DNA of 28,654 bases from Clostridium sp. CAG:1024 (GCA_000432015.1 HF985534.1:58854-87507); one strand, 5' to 3'; counted from the stretch's first letter, positions 1-7,077 are shown. Translations and numbers: made by a program. Notes: generated by a model not told the origin, from the letters alone.

Positions 1-150
1 TGCTACGCCGGCCCGATGTCCGAGCGCGCGCGGGAGGTTTTTGGACTTCGCCCATCGACCGTTTCCATCCATGATGATGGCAACATGCTGCGGCAGCCGA
101 TCCGGCTGAAGCCCAAACGCTTCGATCTGTTCTCTAGAATACTTAGCCAT
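1..150 (-). CDS. uppS: Isoprenyl transferase (undecaprenyl diphosphate synthase), N-terminal part
   Basis: Only the first 50 codons are inside the window; the gene continues past the left edge. It condenses isopentenyl diphosphate units onto farnesyl diphosphate to make the C55 lipid carrier for peptidoglycan. Visible residues include the family signature HVAIIMDGNGRWAK (about residues 22-35), whose Asp binds Mg-diphosphate, followed by LPRALGHRAGVA, the start of the next conserved helix. The ATG at 150-148 follows a GAGGG ribosome site. It lies downstream of frr, as in most Firmicutes, but a small extra gene and a perfect hairpin separate the two. The family call is certain; the rest of the protein is unseen. 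Confidence 0.96.
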   Translation of the reverse strand, partial: MAKYSREQIEAFGLQPDRLPQHVAIIMDGNGRWAKSKNLPRALGHRAGVA

Positions 151-169
151 GGGGTCCCTCATAAATTGA

Positions 170-201
170 GATGCAAAGCGGAATCCGTTCCGCTTTGCAT
201 C
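170..201 (-). terminator. Perfect 14-bp hairpin between the small ORF and uppS
   Basis: Arms 170-183 and 188-201 are perfectly complementary (GATGCAAAGCGGAA) around a 4-nt loop. On the minus strand the stem is followed by TCAATTT, not a clean T-tract, so it may be a weak terminator, an attenuator or an RNA-processing/stability stem. It ends about 20 nt before the uppS start and could tune uppS relative to frr. Confidence 0.5.
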
Positions 202-210
202 TTGAAAAGC

Positions 211-411
211 TCATACAGTTTCCGGTGTTGTTAAAAAGCAGGAATACAGCAGCAGCACTTCCCCGTCCTGCTCCACGCGTTCAGAAATGACACGTGCTTC
301 GCTGCCCGGCGCGCCTTTACGGCATCGCACCTCCAACGTGCGGCAGGTAAGGTTTTGCGTCTTGAGCCGCTCGGTTGCCTGTTCCAGCGATAGACCAATG
401 CAGCCGCTCAA
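211..411 (-). CDS. Small PASTA-like hypothetical protein (66 aa) between frr and uppS
   Basis: Predicted TTG start at 411-409, sharing TTGA with the frr stop codon. AAGGAGAAGGAG lies about 10 nt upstream inside frr, so translational coupling is likely. The product has no signal peptide or membrane segment. The pattern GLSLEQATERLKTQNL, then a basic stretch, then ARVISERVEQDGEVLLLYS resembles one PASTA repeat (helix with GxSxxxAxxxL, then beta strands ending in a VxL-type strand). PASTA repeats bind muropeptides or lipid II in Ser/Thr kinases and PBPs; a solitary cytoplasmic copy is not a known form. It sits where only frr-uppS is normally found. Coding status is supported by the ribosome site and tight packing. 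Function is unknown and the PASTA relation is my inference from pattern, not an alignment. Confidence 0.62.
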   Translation of the reverse strand: MSGCIGLSLEQATERLKTQNLTCRTLEVRCRKGAPGSEARVISERVEQDGEVLLLYSCFLTTPETV

Positions 412-965
412 ACCGAAAGAATCTCCTTCTCCTTTTTGGAAAGGATGGCGTCAATATCCTTAATGACTTCGTCCGTCATTTTCTGGATTTTCTCTTCCAG
501 ACGTTTCTGATCGTCCTCTGTCAAAAGGTTATCCTTTTGCTGTTTCTTTGTCTGCTCATTGGCGTCGCGGCGGATCGAACGGATCGCTACCTTTGCTTCT
601 TCGCCGCGCTTGCGAACGACCTTTACGAGTTCTTTGCGCCGTTCTTCCGTGAGCTCCGGAAACACAAGTCGGATGACTCTGCCATCGTTGCTCGGGTTGA
701 TGCCGAGATCAGATTTCTGGATCGCTTTTTCAACAGCCGGGATCGCCTTCTGGTCCCAAACGGAGATGATCAGCATTCTGGGCTCAGGTGTGCTGATATT
801 TCCGATCTGTTGAATCGGCGTCGGCGTTCCGTAGTAATCGACCATCAAGCGGTCAAGAAGCTGCGGATTCGCGCGTCCGGCGCGCAGGCCATTCAGCTCC
901 TGCTCCAAAACGGAGATCGTTTTGCTCATACGTTCTCTGGTCGAATCTAAAATCTCTGTAGGCAT
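408..965 (-). CDS. frr: Ribosome recycling factor
   Basis: A 185-aa protein, the usual RRF length, that with EF-G splits post-termination ribosomes. Family hallmarks are visible: the N-terminal helix MxKTISVLEQELNGLRAGRANP, then the core DYYGTPTPIQQIGNIS, and VRLVFPELTEERRKELVK in the returning long helices. The C-terminus is lysine- and glutamate-rich. The ATG at 965-963 is preceded by GGAGGATAG. It lies about 65 nt downstream of pyrH, the universal pyrH-frr order, and its stop overlaps the start of the small PASTA-like gene. Confidence 0.97.
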   Translation of the reverse strand: MPTEILDSTRERMSKTISVLEQELNGLRAGRANPQLLDRLMVDYYGTPTPIQQIGNISTPEPRMLIISVWDQKAIPAVEKAIQKSDLGINPSNDGRVIRLVFPELTEERRKELVKVVRKRGEEAKVAIRSIRRDANEQTKKQQKDNLLTEDDQKRLEEKIQKMTDEVIKDIDAILSKKEKEILSV

Positions 966-1031
966 GAAACTCTATCCTCCTGTTTGCGTCGTCAGTTTAT
1001 TTTACAATATTTGCTTGACTTGATTCAAGCC

Positions 1032-1724
1032 CTAACCGATATCGTCGATAATTGTTCCCATTTCTGCCCCATCAAACATCGCCCGGATTCCTGCGAGTTC
1101 AAATACATGGATCGGGATCTTTTGCTCGCGGCAGAGTGTAATTGCCGTAATGTCCGTTGCTTTCAAATCGTCCCGGATAACCTTATCATAGGTAAGATGC
1201 GAATACGGCCTCGCTTCGGGGTCGATCCTCGGATCTGCAGAATAAACTGCGTCGATATTCTTCGCAAGCAGTAGAACATCCGCGCCGATCTCAGCTGCGC
1301 GCAGCGCAGCGCCCGTGTCCGTAGAGAAAAACGGACAGCCCGTTCCGCAGGCAAAAATGACGACATGGTGTTGCCGCAAATGCTCTCTCGCCGCTCTCGA
1401 AGTATAGGTGTCGCAAAACTTCGGCATCTCGGCAGCGGACAGGACGACGCAAGGTATCTGCATTCGCTCGAGCGCATCTTGTAGGGCTAAAGCGTTGATC
1501 GCTGTTGCAAGCATTCCCATGTGGTCTGCCCGATTGCGTTCCATCTGGCCGCTGCTGCGTCCACGCAGAATATTCCCGCCGCCCACAACAATACCGATCT
1601 CGACGCCTTTCTTTTGCAGATACGCAATATCTGAAGCGGTCTTTTCAATGGTTTCCTGACAAAGCGGCGTGCGCTCAGATGACAACGCTTCACCGCTGAC
1701 TTTCAATAACACACGTTGGTACAC
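1032..1724 (-). CDS. pyrH: UMP kinase (uridylate kinase)
   Basis: Hexameric bacterial UMP kinase of the amino-acid kinase fold (UMP to UDP, pyrimidine nucleotide synthesis); 230 aa. Motifs: N-terminal RVLLKVSGEAL (phosphate-binding lysine), GIVVGGGNILRGR near residue 45, the DHMGMLATAINALALQDAL helix, and VIFACGTGCPFFSTDTGAALRAAEIGAD. I chose the GTG at 1724-1722 because GGAGG lies 7 nt upstream and the family begins with YxRVLLKxSGE; the longer frame reads back through the ribosome site. It follows a terminator after tsf, so it may depend on read-through or a promoter I cannot see. Confidence 0.96.
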   Translation of the reverse strand: MYQRVLLKVSGEALSSERTPLCQETIEKTASDIAYLQKKGVEIGIVVGGGNILRGRSSGQMERNRADHMGMLATAINALALQDALERMQIPCVVLSAAEMPKFCDTYTSRAAREHLRQHHVVIFACGTGCPFFSTDTGAALRAAEIGADVLLLAKNIDAVYSADPRIDPEARPYSHLTYDKVIRDDLKATDITAITLCREQKIPIHVFELAGIRAMFDGAEMGTIIDDIG

Positions 1725-1746
1725 GAACAGGCCTCCTTCCTTGCAA

Positions 1747-1774
1747 AAAAGGAACACGCTGCCGTGTTCCTTTT
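1747..1774 (-). terminator. Intrinsic terminator between tsf and pyrH
   Basis: Stem AAAAGGAACACG / CGTGTTCCTTTT (12 bp, loop 1759-1762) followed by further T residues on the minus strand, 14 nt after the tsf stop and just upstream of the pyrH ribosome site. It probably lowers pyrH-frr-uppS transcription relative to the highly expressed rpsB-tsf pair. Confidence 0.85.
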
Positions 1775-1787
1775 CGTTTCGTATTCG

Positions 1788-2669
1788 TTACGCTTTGGTC
1801 TGGCTCATCACTTCTTCAGCAAAGTTGTCCTCACGCTTCTGAAGGCCTTCGCCCATTTCAAAGCGCGTGAAGGAGAGAACCTTGAAAGCGCCGCCGACCA
1901 TCTGACCGACCGACTGATCCTGATCCTTAACAAAGGGCTGCTCCATCAGGCAGACTTCTTTGTAGTACTTCTCGATTCGGCCGTTAACCATCTTCTCGAT
2001 GATTGCTTCCGGCTTCGGCTTCGGCTCGTTAAGCGCCTGTGCGCGGAGAATTTCTTTCTCCTTCTCAACATCAGCCTGGTTCACATCGTCTCTGGAAATG
2101 CAATTCGGCTTCGCTGCCGCGATCTGCATCGCGACGTCGTGCAGTTTCTCTGCGACGGCTTCACCCTCGACGTCAACAAGTACGCCGATCTTGCCGCCGA
2201 GGTGAACGTAGGTATCCACCACACCCTCAGCACGCTGGAAACGGCGAATGCTGATCTTCTCACCGATCTTTGCAACCGCCTCGTTGAGCAGCATGTTCAC
2301 GGTCTTTGCCGGATCGTCAACAAGCGTCTGCTCCATGAGCTCTTCCACGGTCGCAGGGTTCTTTACAGCGATCTGCTTTGCGATCGTTGCAACAAACGCT
2401 TTAAAATCGTCGGTCTTTGCGACGAAGTCCGTCTCACAGTTGACCTCAACGATGACGCCCACTTTACGATCATCGGTCATGTAGCTTCCGACAATGCCTT
2501 CCGCCGCAATACGGCCTGCCTTCTTGGCGGCTGCGGCAAGACCCTTTTCGCGCAGGAAGTCGATCGCTTTCTCAGCGTCGCCATTGCACTCGGTCAATGC
2601 CTTTTTGCAATCCATCATGCCAGCGCCGGTGCGCTCGCGCAGTGCCATAACATCCTTTGCTGTAAACAT
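1788..2669 (-). CDS. tsf: Translation elongation factor Ts
   Basis: The guanine nucleotide exchange factor for EF-Tu; 293 aa. The N-terminal UBA-like module has the signature RERTGAGMMDCKKAL (residues 12-26), followed by AEKAIDFLREKG. The core contains VEVNCETDFVAKTDDF, the strongly conserved TDFVA motif that contacts EF-Tu, and the C-terminal half has LMEQPFVKDQDQSVGQ. The ATG is 10 nt after AGGAGG. It is 20 nt downstream of rpsB, the standard ribosomal operon, and is followed by a strong terminator. Confidence 0.98.
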   Translation of the reverse strand: MFTAKDVMALRERTGAGMMDCKKALTECNGDAEKAIDFLREKGLAAAAKKAGRIAAEGIVGSYMTDDRKVGVIVEVNCETDFVAKTDDFKAFVATIAKQIAVKNPATVEELMEQTLVDDPAKTVNMLLNEAVAKIGEKISIRRFQRAEGVVDTYVHLGGKIGVLVDVEGEAVAEKLHDVAMQIAAAKPNCISRDDVNQADVEKEKEILRAQALNEPKPKPEAIIEKMVNGRIEKYYKEVCLMEQPFVKDQDQSVGQMVGGAFKVLSFTRFEMGEGLQKREDNFAEEVMSQTKA

Positions 2670-2689
2670 TGTTGAATTCCTCCTGTTGC

Positions 2690-3427
2690 TTACTCAGCGG
2701 CTTCTTCTGTCGTTTCTGCTGCCTCAGCCTCATCATTCATCTGCTCACCCTGCTTGCCTTCGAGGACGGCGTCCGCCATCTTCGCGGTGATCAGCTTGAC
2801 TGCGCGAATCGCGTCATCGTTGCCCGGAATGGGGTAATCGACTTCATCGGGGTCACAGTTGGTGTCGATGATCGCAACGATCGGAATATGCAGCGTGCGG
2901 GCTTCCGCAACGGCAATGTGCTCTTTGCGCGGGTCAACGATGAACAGCGCGCCGGGGAGCTTCTTCATCTCCTTAATGCCGCCAAGGTTCTTCTCGAGCT
3001 TGGACTGCTCCAGCTTGAGCTGAATGACTTCCTTCTTCGGGAGAAGGTCAAACTCGCCGGTTGCTTCCATCTGCTCGATCTTGCGCAGACGTGCAATACG
3101 GCCCTGGATGGTCTTGAAGTTGGTCAGCATGCCGCCGAGCCAACGCTGGTTAACATAGTACATGTCGCAGCGCTTTGCTTCCTGCTCGATGGATTCCTGC
3201 GCCTGCTTTTTCGTGCCGACGAACAGAATGGTCTTGTCTTCCATCGCAAGATCACGGACAAAGTAATACGCTTCTTCGATTTTCTTGACGGTTTTCTGAA
3301 GATCGATGATGTAAATGCCATTGCGCTCGGTGAAGATGTATTCCTTCATCTTCGGGTTCCAACGACGGGTCTGGTGACCGAAATGTACACCGGCCTCCAA
3401 CAGCTGCTTCATGGAAATCACGGACAT
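2690..3427 (-). CDS. rpsB: 30S ribosomal protein S2
   Basis: 245 aa, typical length for S2. Recognised by MKQLLEAGVHFGHQTRRWNPKM at the N-terminus, RWLGGMLTNFKT near residue 95 and VDPRKEHIAVAEA; the family binds the 30S head/body neck. The C-terminal tail is unusually acidic (EAEAAETTEEAAE), common in clostridial S2. The start has GAGGAGG 10 nt upstream. First gene of rpsB-tsf behind the promoter at 3532-3561, with a roughly 100-nt untranslated leader. Confidence 0.98.
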   Translation of the reverse strand: MSVISMKQLLEAGVHFGHQTRRWNPKMKEYIFTERNGIYIIDLQKTVKKIEEAYYFVRDLAMEDKTILFVGTKKQAQESIEQEAKRCDMYYVNQRWLGGMLTNFKTIQGRIARLRKIEQMEATGEFDLLPKKEVIQLKLEQSKLEKNLGGIKEMKKLPGALFIVDPRKEHIAVAEARTLHIPIVAIIDTNCDPDEVDYPIPGNDDAIRAVKLITAKMADAVLEGKQGEQMNDEAEAAETTEEAAE

Positions 3428-3531
3428 GGTTTATATACCTCCTCGTTATTCTTCCACCTTTTGCTTCTTATTTCCGGGGAACCATAACGGCACGAGCCCG
3501 AAAATCCACAAAAGTGCGTGATACCTTGCGT

Positions 3532-3561
3532 AGTATAGCACAGAGGCTCGCAGTAATGCAA
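3532..3561 (-). promoter_or_regulatory. Predicted sigma-A promoter of rpsB-tsf
   Basis: On the minus strand TTGCAT (3561-3556), 18-nt spacer, TATACT (3537-3532). It leaves a 5' leader of about 100 nt before rpsB. I saw no clear S2-binding fold in that leader, but S2 autoregulation would act there. Confidence 0.75.
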
Positions 3562-3580
3562 GCCCCTTGTCGTCAATATT

Positions 3581-3596
3581 TGCCGCAATTGCGGCA
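3581..3596 (-). terminator. Short palindromic hairpin after the DUF1292 gene
   Basis: Self-complementary TGCCGCAATTGCGGCA directly after the stop codon, followed on the minus strand by an A/T-rich AATATTG. It is short with a poor T-tract; probably a weak terminator separating the ireB operon from the rpsB promoter. Confidence 0.4.
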
Positions 3597-3598
3597 TT

Positions 3599-3880
3599 TC
3601 ATTCATCTTCTTCGTCGTCGAAGGTCTCGTCGAACAGTTCGATAAACTCATTGAACACTTCGTCAAGCAACACGGGATTTTCAATCGCCTGATATGTTTC
3701 GTCTCCGCCTTCCCTCACGATTTCAAGGAGCACGACTTCATCGTCTGCGACACCGTCCACATCATCCATTGGCAGCAGCGCGGCATAACGCTTGCCCTCG
3801 TAATCAAACGTCATCACAAGATCAAACTGAACTTCTTTTCCGTTTTCATCCAACAAAGTGACAATCGTGTTCTCTTCCAT
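3599..3880 (-). CDS. DUF1292 family protein (YrzB-like)
   Basis: A 93-aa, very acidic protein. The N-terminus (residues 5-40) reads as a small beta sheet: IVTLLDENGKEVQFDLVMTFDYEGKRYAAL, the conserved DUF1292 pattern. The C-terminus is a run of Asp/Glu (FDETFDDEEDE). DUF1292 has no assigned biochemical role, but its place after ireB and ruvX matches yrzL-yrrK-yrzB of Bacillus subtilis. The ATG has AAAGGAAAC upstream and is 20 nt after ruvX. Family call is confident; function unknown. Confidence 0.9.
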   Translation of the reverse strand: MEENTIVTLLDENGKEVQFDLVMTFDYEGKRYAALLPMDDVDGVADDEVVLLEIVREGGDETYQAIENPVLLDEVFNEFIELFDETFDDEEDE

Positions 3881-3900
3881 ATTCTGTTTCCTTTCCCGTT

Positions 3901-4329
3901 TCAGCCTTGATAACGTCCGCTGTCCAAGTATGCCTGCAAGATTACGACAGCCGCCAGCTTGTCTACGACCTGTTTCCGCTTTTTTCTGCTGACGTCCGCA
4001 TTGAGAAGCACGCGTTCCGCGGAAACCGTTGTTAACCGCTCATCAATGAAGTCGTGCGGGCCGTTCCATGCCGCGAGCACAGCATCCGCAAAAGACCTTA
4101 CCTTTTCCGCCTGCATGCCGTAGCTTCCATCCATGTTGCGCGGCATACCGCAAAGCAGCATCACGGGCTCATAGTTATTCAGAAGCCGAACAACATACGC
4201 CACATCCGCCTCAAGATCGTTCTCCTTCCGCGTATAGGTCTCAAGGCCTTGCGCCGTCATACCGAGCGGATCGCTCACCGCTATTCCGATGCGGCGATCT
4301 CCAACGTCGAGCGCCAATACTCTTCGCAT
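3901..4329 (-). CDS. ruvX: Holliday junction resolvase-like / pre-16S rRNA nuclease YqgF
   Basis: 142 aa, RNase H-fold nuclease of the YqgF/RuvX family, implicated in 16S rRNA 5'-end maturation and proposed as a Holliday junction resolvase. Motifs: N-terminal LALDVGDRRIGIAVSDPLG (first catalytic Asp), LLCGMPRNMDGSYG in the middle, and FIDERLTTVSAERVL (catalytic Glu), ending with a KLAAVVILQAYLD helix. The ATG overlaps the ireB stop by one base (TGATG), so the two are translationally coupled. Confidence 0.95.
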   Translation of the reverse strand: MRRVLALDVGDRRIGIAVSDPLGMTAQGLETYTRKENDLEADVAYVVRLLNNYEPVMLLCGMPRNMDGSYGMQAEKVRSFADAVLAAWNGPHDFIDERLTTVSAERVLLNADVSRKKRKQVVDKLAAVVILQAYLDSGRYQG

Positions 4330-4589
4330 CAGTCCGCCCTCTGGTTGGCTACATAGAACTTTACAAGCTCTTCCAACAGCTCGTCCCGCTCCATTCTGGA
4401 AATCAGATATCTTGAATTGTTGTAGCTCGTTATATAGGTTGGATCGCCCGAAAGCAAATAGCCAACGATTTGATTGACCGGATCATATCCCTTTTCCCGC
4501 ATGGAATTATAGACGGTCATCAGAATATCTCTCGTTGTTCGGTTCTCCTTTGGCAGCGAAAACTGCTGCGTATCGTTTCGGATATCCAT
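4329..4589 (-). CDS. IreB family regulatory phosphoprotein (UPF0297, YrzL-like)
   Basis: 86 aa. The conserved UPF0297 core is plain: ILMTVYNSMREKGYDPVNQI, VGYLLSGDPTYITSYNNSR, and RDELLEELVKFYVANQ. In Enterococcus the homologue IreB is phosphorylated near its N-terminus by the PASTA kinase IreK and modulates cephalosporin resistance; whether that applies here is inference. The start at 4589-4587 was chosen because GGAGGAGG lies about 7 nt upstream and the family starts at this point. First gene of the ireB-ruvX-DUF1292 operon. Confidence 0.94.
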   Translation of the reverse strand: MDIRNDTQQFSLPKENRTTRDILMTVYNSMREKGYDPVNQIVGYLLSGDPTYITSYNNSRYLISRMERDELLEELVKFYVANQRAD

Positions 4590-4618
4590 CAAAGTCCTCC
4601 TCCGCATTGCTTTCCGAT

Positions 4619-4647
4619 ATTATACCCGATTGCCATCCGTTTTTCAA
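4619..4647 (-). promoter_or_regulatory. Predicted sigma-A promoter of ireB-ruvX-DUF1292
   Basis: Minus strand TTGAAA (4647-4642), 17-nt spacer, TATAAT (4624-4619); near-consensus and about 30 nt upstream of the ireB start. Confidence 0.85.
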
Positions 4648-4777
4648 ATACAACCTGTTGCCCTGCATAAAAATCTCCGATGCCCCACCTCGATTCCGTT
4701 TGCGGAGATACGCCGTTTCACACTTTTATTCGCAGCAGCATAGCATAAAACCGAAACTGTATAGGGAGGATTTGAAA

Positions 4778-5776
4778 TTGAAACGAAGATTTCTGCTTAC
4801 CATCGTCACACTTTTGCTGCTCATCCTCGTGAGTACGGCCTGCGCGAGCGAGCCATCGTTCAGAACCATTCAATTACATGAAGTAACGCGCTCCGTATTC
4901 TATGCACCGCAGTATGTAGCGATTTCAAAAGGGTATTTCGAGGAAGCCGGTCTGCACGTTGTTCTTACCACATCAGGCGGTTCAGACAAAGCCATGACCG
5001 CGCTGCTTGCGGGGCAGGCGGATCTTTGCCTTGCCGGGCCGGAAACCGGCGTGTACGTCTACAACGAGGGAAAGACCGATTATCCGGTCATCGTGGGCCA
5101 ATTGACAAAACGGGATGGCTCTTTTTTGGTGAGCCGAATCGACGAAGCGGATCGGTTTTCCTGGGAGTCGCTGAAGGGTAAAAGCGTGATCGGCGGCAGA
5201 GCCGGCGGCATGCCGCTCATGACGCTGCACTATGTTCTGCGTTCGCACGGCCTGGAGCCGAACGTTGACGTCGAAGTGATCGATTCGATCCAGTTCAATC
5301 TGATGGGCGGGGCGTTCGAGGGCGGCACCGGCGATTATGTTACGCTTTTTGAGCCGACGGCAACGGAATTTGCGCTTGCCGGCAAGGGTTATGTTGTTGC
5401 AAACGTAGGCTTGGAGTCGGGAAACGTTCCCTATACAGTTTACCTTGCGCGCGGAGAAACGATTGAAAACGACGCTGTGATGATCGAAGGCTTCCTCTCG
5501 GCCATCTATAAAGCGCAGTGCTGGATACAGACCGCAAGCGATCAGGAGATAGCCGAAGCCATGCAGCCGTTCTTCCCTGACAGCACAATCGAAAGTCTTA
5601 TGATTGTTGCGCAAAGCTACCGTGCAACGGATTCCTGGAAAACCGAGCCCGAAATGTATGAGGATGACTATGAGCGCCTGCTCGACGTCATCGCCGGATC
5701 CGGGGAGCTCAGCGCACGTCCTCCGTTTTCAAAGCTCGTTGACAATTCCATTGCAAAACGCGTCATTGACGGCTGA
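4778..5776 (+). CDS. ABC transporter substrate-binding lipoprotein (NMT1/SsuA-like), orphan
   Basis: 332 aa with a lipoprotein signal: basic KRRF, hydrophobic segment, then lipobox VSTAC with the lipidated Cys at about residue 22. The mature part fits the SsuA/THI5 (NMT1-like) periplasmic-binding fold: FYAPQYVAISKGYFEEAGL, then AMTALLAGQADLCLAGPET, and WESLKGKSVIGGRAGGMPL. Such proteins bind sulfonates, pyrimidine precursors, nitrate or similar ligands; the ligand cannot be read here. TTG start at 4778 was chosen because AGGGAGG lies 8 nt upstream; a TTG two codons earlier is too close. No ATPase or permease gene is adjacent, so the partner must be elsewhere. It is the only plus-strand gene before 23.3 kb and converges on the next gene with only 14 nt between. 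Confidence 0.9.
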   Translation: MKRRFLLTIVTLLLLILVSTACASEPSFRTIQLHEVTRSVFYAPQYVAISKGYFEEAGLHVVLTTSGGSDKAMTALLAGQADLCLAGPETGVYVYNEGKTDYPVIVGQLTKRDGSFLVSRIDEADRFSWESLKGKSVIGGRAGGMPLMTLHYVLRSHGLEPNVDVEVIDSIQFNLMGGAFEGGTGDYVTLFEPTATEFALAGKGYVVANVGLESGNVPYTVYLARGETIENDAVMIEGFLSAIYKAQCWIQTASDQEIAEAMQPFFPDSTIESLMIVAQSYRATDSWKTEPEMYEDDYERLLDVIAGSGELSARPPFSKLVDNSIAKRVIDG

Positions 5777-5790
5777 CGGCACTCAGGCGA

Positions 5791-6213
5791 TTACTTACGC
5801 TGGCTTCGAATATCAGAGAGCAGCCGGCAGATCACGGCGGTTCCCATGCCGCACGCAAAGCCCAGCGCTAAGTCTGAGACGGCATTCCAACTGAAGCTGA
5901 ATTCTCTCTCGATCATTGCAAAAACAATGTAAGTGAGCAGAATATACAGCATTCCCGCAAAACCACCAAACAGCCACGCCTTGCGTTCTATGAATCTGAC
6001 GCAAAGCAGGCCTGCGAAGCAGGCGCTGGCCGCCTTTATCAACACGTTGACGAATCGAACGGATGCAAGCGGAACAACGTCCCACCTGAGCAGAAACGCC
6101 AGAACGAGAATCAGTGCCGCAGTCGCAATGCACGCAAGCAATGCTGCGCGAATGCAGCAAAGCGCTTGCGTACCGAATGCCGAATCGGATCTGGATGAAG
6201 TCTTTCTTCTCAT
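5791..6213 (-). CDS. TIGR04086-like four-helix membrane protein
   Basis: 140 aa. A short basic N-terminus is followed by about four hydrophobic segments (roughly residues 19-42, 53-75, 80-98 and 112-132). Glycine and alanine in the helices and the terminal basic RSQRK fit the TIGR04086 family, which commonly lies next to yajC in Clostridia. No catalytic residues are apparent. GGAGGTGCGTT precedes the ATG. It is downstream of yajC but separated from it by a strong terminator, so it may be expressed at a lower level. Function unknown. Confidence 0.75.
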   Translation of the reverse strand: MRRKTSSRSDSAFGTQALCCIRAALLACIATAALILVLAFLLRWDVVPLASVRFVNVLIKAASACFAGLLCVRFIERKAWLFGGFAGMLYILLTYIVFAMIEREFSFSWNAVSDLALGFACGMGTAVICRLLSDIRSQRK

Positions 6214-6251
6214 AACGCACCTCCGTGTATATCATAGTTCCGAACAAATAA

Positions 6252-6286
6252 AAATATTCCCGATGCGATCCGCATCGGGAATATTT
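6252..6286 (-). terminator. Strong intrinsic terminator after yajC
   Basis: A 16-bp perfect stem (6252-6267 with 6271-6286, AAATATTCCCGATGCG) with a 3-nt loop, followed on the minus strand by TTATTTG. It separates yajC from the downstream membrane protein gene. Confidence 0.88.
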
Positions 6287-6314
6287 CTGTACAAAACTTA
6301 TATCAACGGTCTTC

Positions 6315-6641
6315 TCAGCCCTTAACGGTCTCGTCCATCGTATTCTCAACACCGGCATCCTCGACCTGAGAGATTGCGCCTCGGGCAAACACGAGTTTCA
6401 CCTTATCGGGACCGACTGCGAGAACCACCACGTCGTCGCGGATGGAGCTGATCGTGCCGTAAATACCGCCAATGGTGCGTACGCGATCACCGGGCTTCAA
6501 TGCAGCAAGCATCTCCTTCACTTTCTTATCGCGTCTGCGCTGAGGAATGATCATGATCGCAAACATCGCGACCATAAGGATGATCAGCAAACCATAGCTG
6601 GAAAAAAAGGAACCTACGCCGCTCATAACATTACTACTCAT
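6315..6641 (-). CDS. yajC: Preprotein translocase subunit YajC
   Basis: 108 aa, single membrane helix at about residues 15-36 (LLIILMVAMFAIMIIPQRRRDKK), then the conserved basic stop-transfer QRRRDKK and the cytoplasmic domain LKPGDRVRTIGGIYGTISSI, the family hallmark. YajC associates with SecDF in the Sec translocon. secD and secF are not adjacent here. The ATG follows a weak AAAGG ribosome site. It has its own promoter at 6677-6705. Confidence 0.95.
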   Translation of the reverse strand: MSSNVMSGVGSFFSSYGLLIILMVAMFAIMIIPQRRRDKKVKEMLAALKPGDRVRTIGGIYGTISSIRDDVVVLAVGPDKVKLVFARGAISQVEDAGVENTMDETVKG

Positions 6642-6676
6642 TATTACAAAGATACCTTTCGTAGTTGATAGTATCT

Positions 6677-6705
6677 ATTTTATCGGTTTCGTCAAAGCGC
6701 GTCAA
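6677..6705 (-). promoter_or_regulatory. Predicted sigma-A promoter of yajC
   Basis: Minus strand TTGACG (6705-6700), 17-nt spacer, TAAAAT (6682-6677), about 35 nt upstream of the yajC start codon. Confidence 0.8.
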
Positions 6706-6778
6706 GAGTTTCTTTCCTGGACCGCCCATTGCCGGCCGGAACGAATTGCAGATGCAAGGTTCAGGCTTCTGAAACGGA

Positions 6779-6802
6779 AAGCCGACGTATCAACGTCGGC
6801 TT
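6779..6802 (-). terminator. Hairpin terminator after the 56-aa gene
   Basis: 10-bp stem AAGCCGACGT / ACGTCGGCTT with loop 6789-6792, 7 nt after the stop codon of the small gene. The T-tract is weak (TCCGTTTC). It marks the likely end of the iscRSU unit. The remaining stretch to 6705 shows nothing else. Confidence 0.6.
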
Positions 6803-6808
6803 ACACCT

Positions 6809-6979
6809 TCACTTTCCGATCATGTCGCTCAGATTACAGATCGTTCTGCGCGTATCGCGCACCATGCGGCGTCCGTCGCGCATCATACGACGCGGAACAT
6901 CCGGATATAGCGACGTCACGACCGTCAGCGTAATTGCAGCACCTGCAACCATGCCGAGTCCCATTGCAAGAGATTTCAT
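6809..6979 (-). CDS. Small membrane-anchored basic protein (56 aa), unknown function
   Basis: Starts with ATG at 6979 after GAGGTG with 7-nt spacing. Residues 1-24 form a glycine/alanine-rich hydrophobic segment (KSLAMGLGMVAGAAITLTVV), followed by a strongly basic amphipathic part with many Arg (RRMMRDGRRMVRDTRR) and a terminal SDMIGK. The design of one N-terminal helix and an arginine-rich cytoplasmic tail resembles YtxH- or DUF3918-like miniproteins, though I cannot assign it to a family. It is about 100 nt downstream of iscU and ends at a hairpin, so it may be the last gene of the isc transcript. Coding is supported by the ribosome site and terminator placement. Confidence 0.7.
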   Translation of the reverse strand: MKSLAMGLGMVAGAAITLTVVTSLYPDVPRRMMRDGRRMVRDTRRTICNLSDMIGK

Positions 6980-7077
6980 GCACTTTCACCTCGTCTTTCA
7001 TTGCTTTGCGCTACATCGGTAGTATCGGCACATTCGGACAAGGTCATTCGCGGAAATGATTTCTATCCTGAAACGAT

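Noticed and set aside
12..60. Apparent frameshift of uppS in the GC-rich repeat near 24-34
   Set aside because: On recounting the CG run the frame continues as LPRALGHRAGVA to the window edge, exactly as in the family.
1716..2675. Long plus-strand open frame (319 codons) opposite tsf
   Set aside because: It is the antisense shadow of tsf, which has full family motifs, a ribosome site and operon context; the plus frame has no recognisable protein or start signal.
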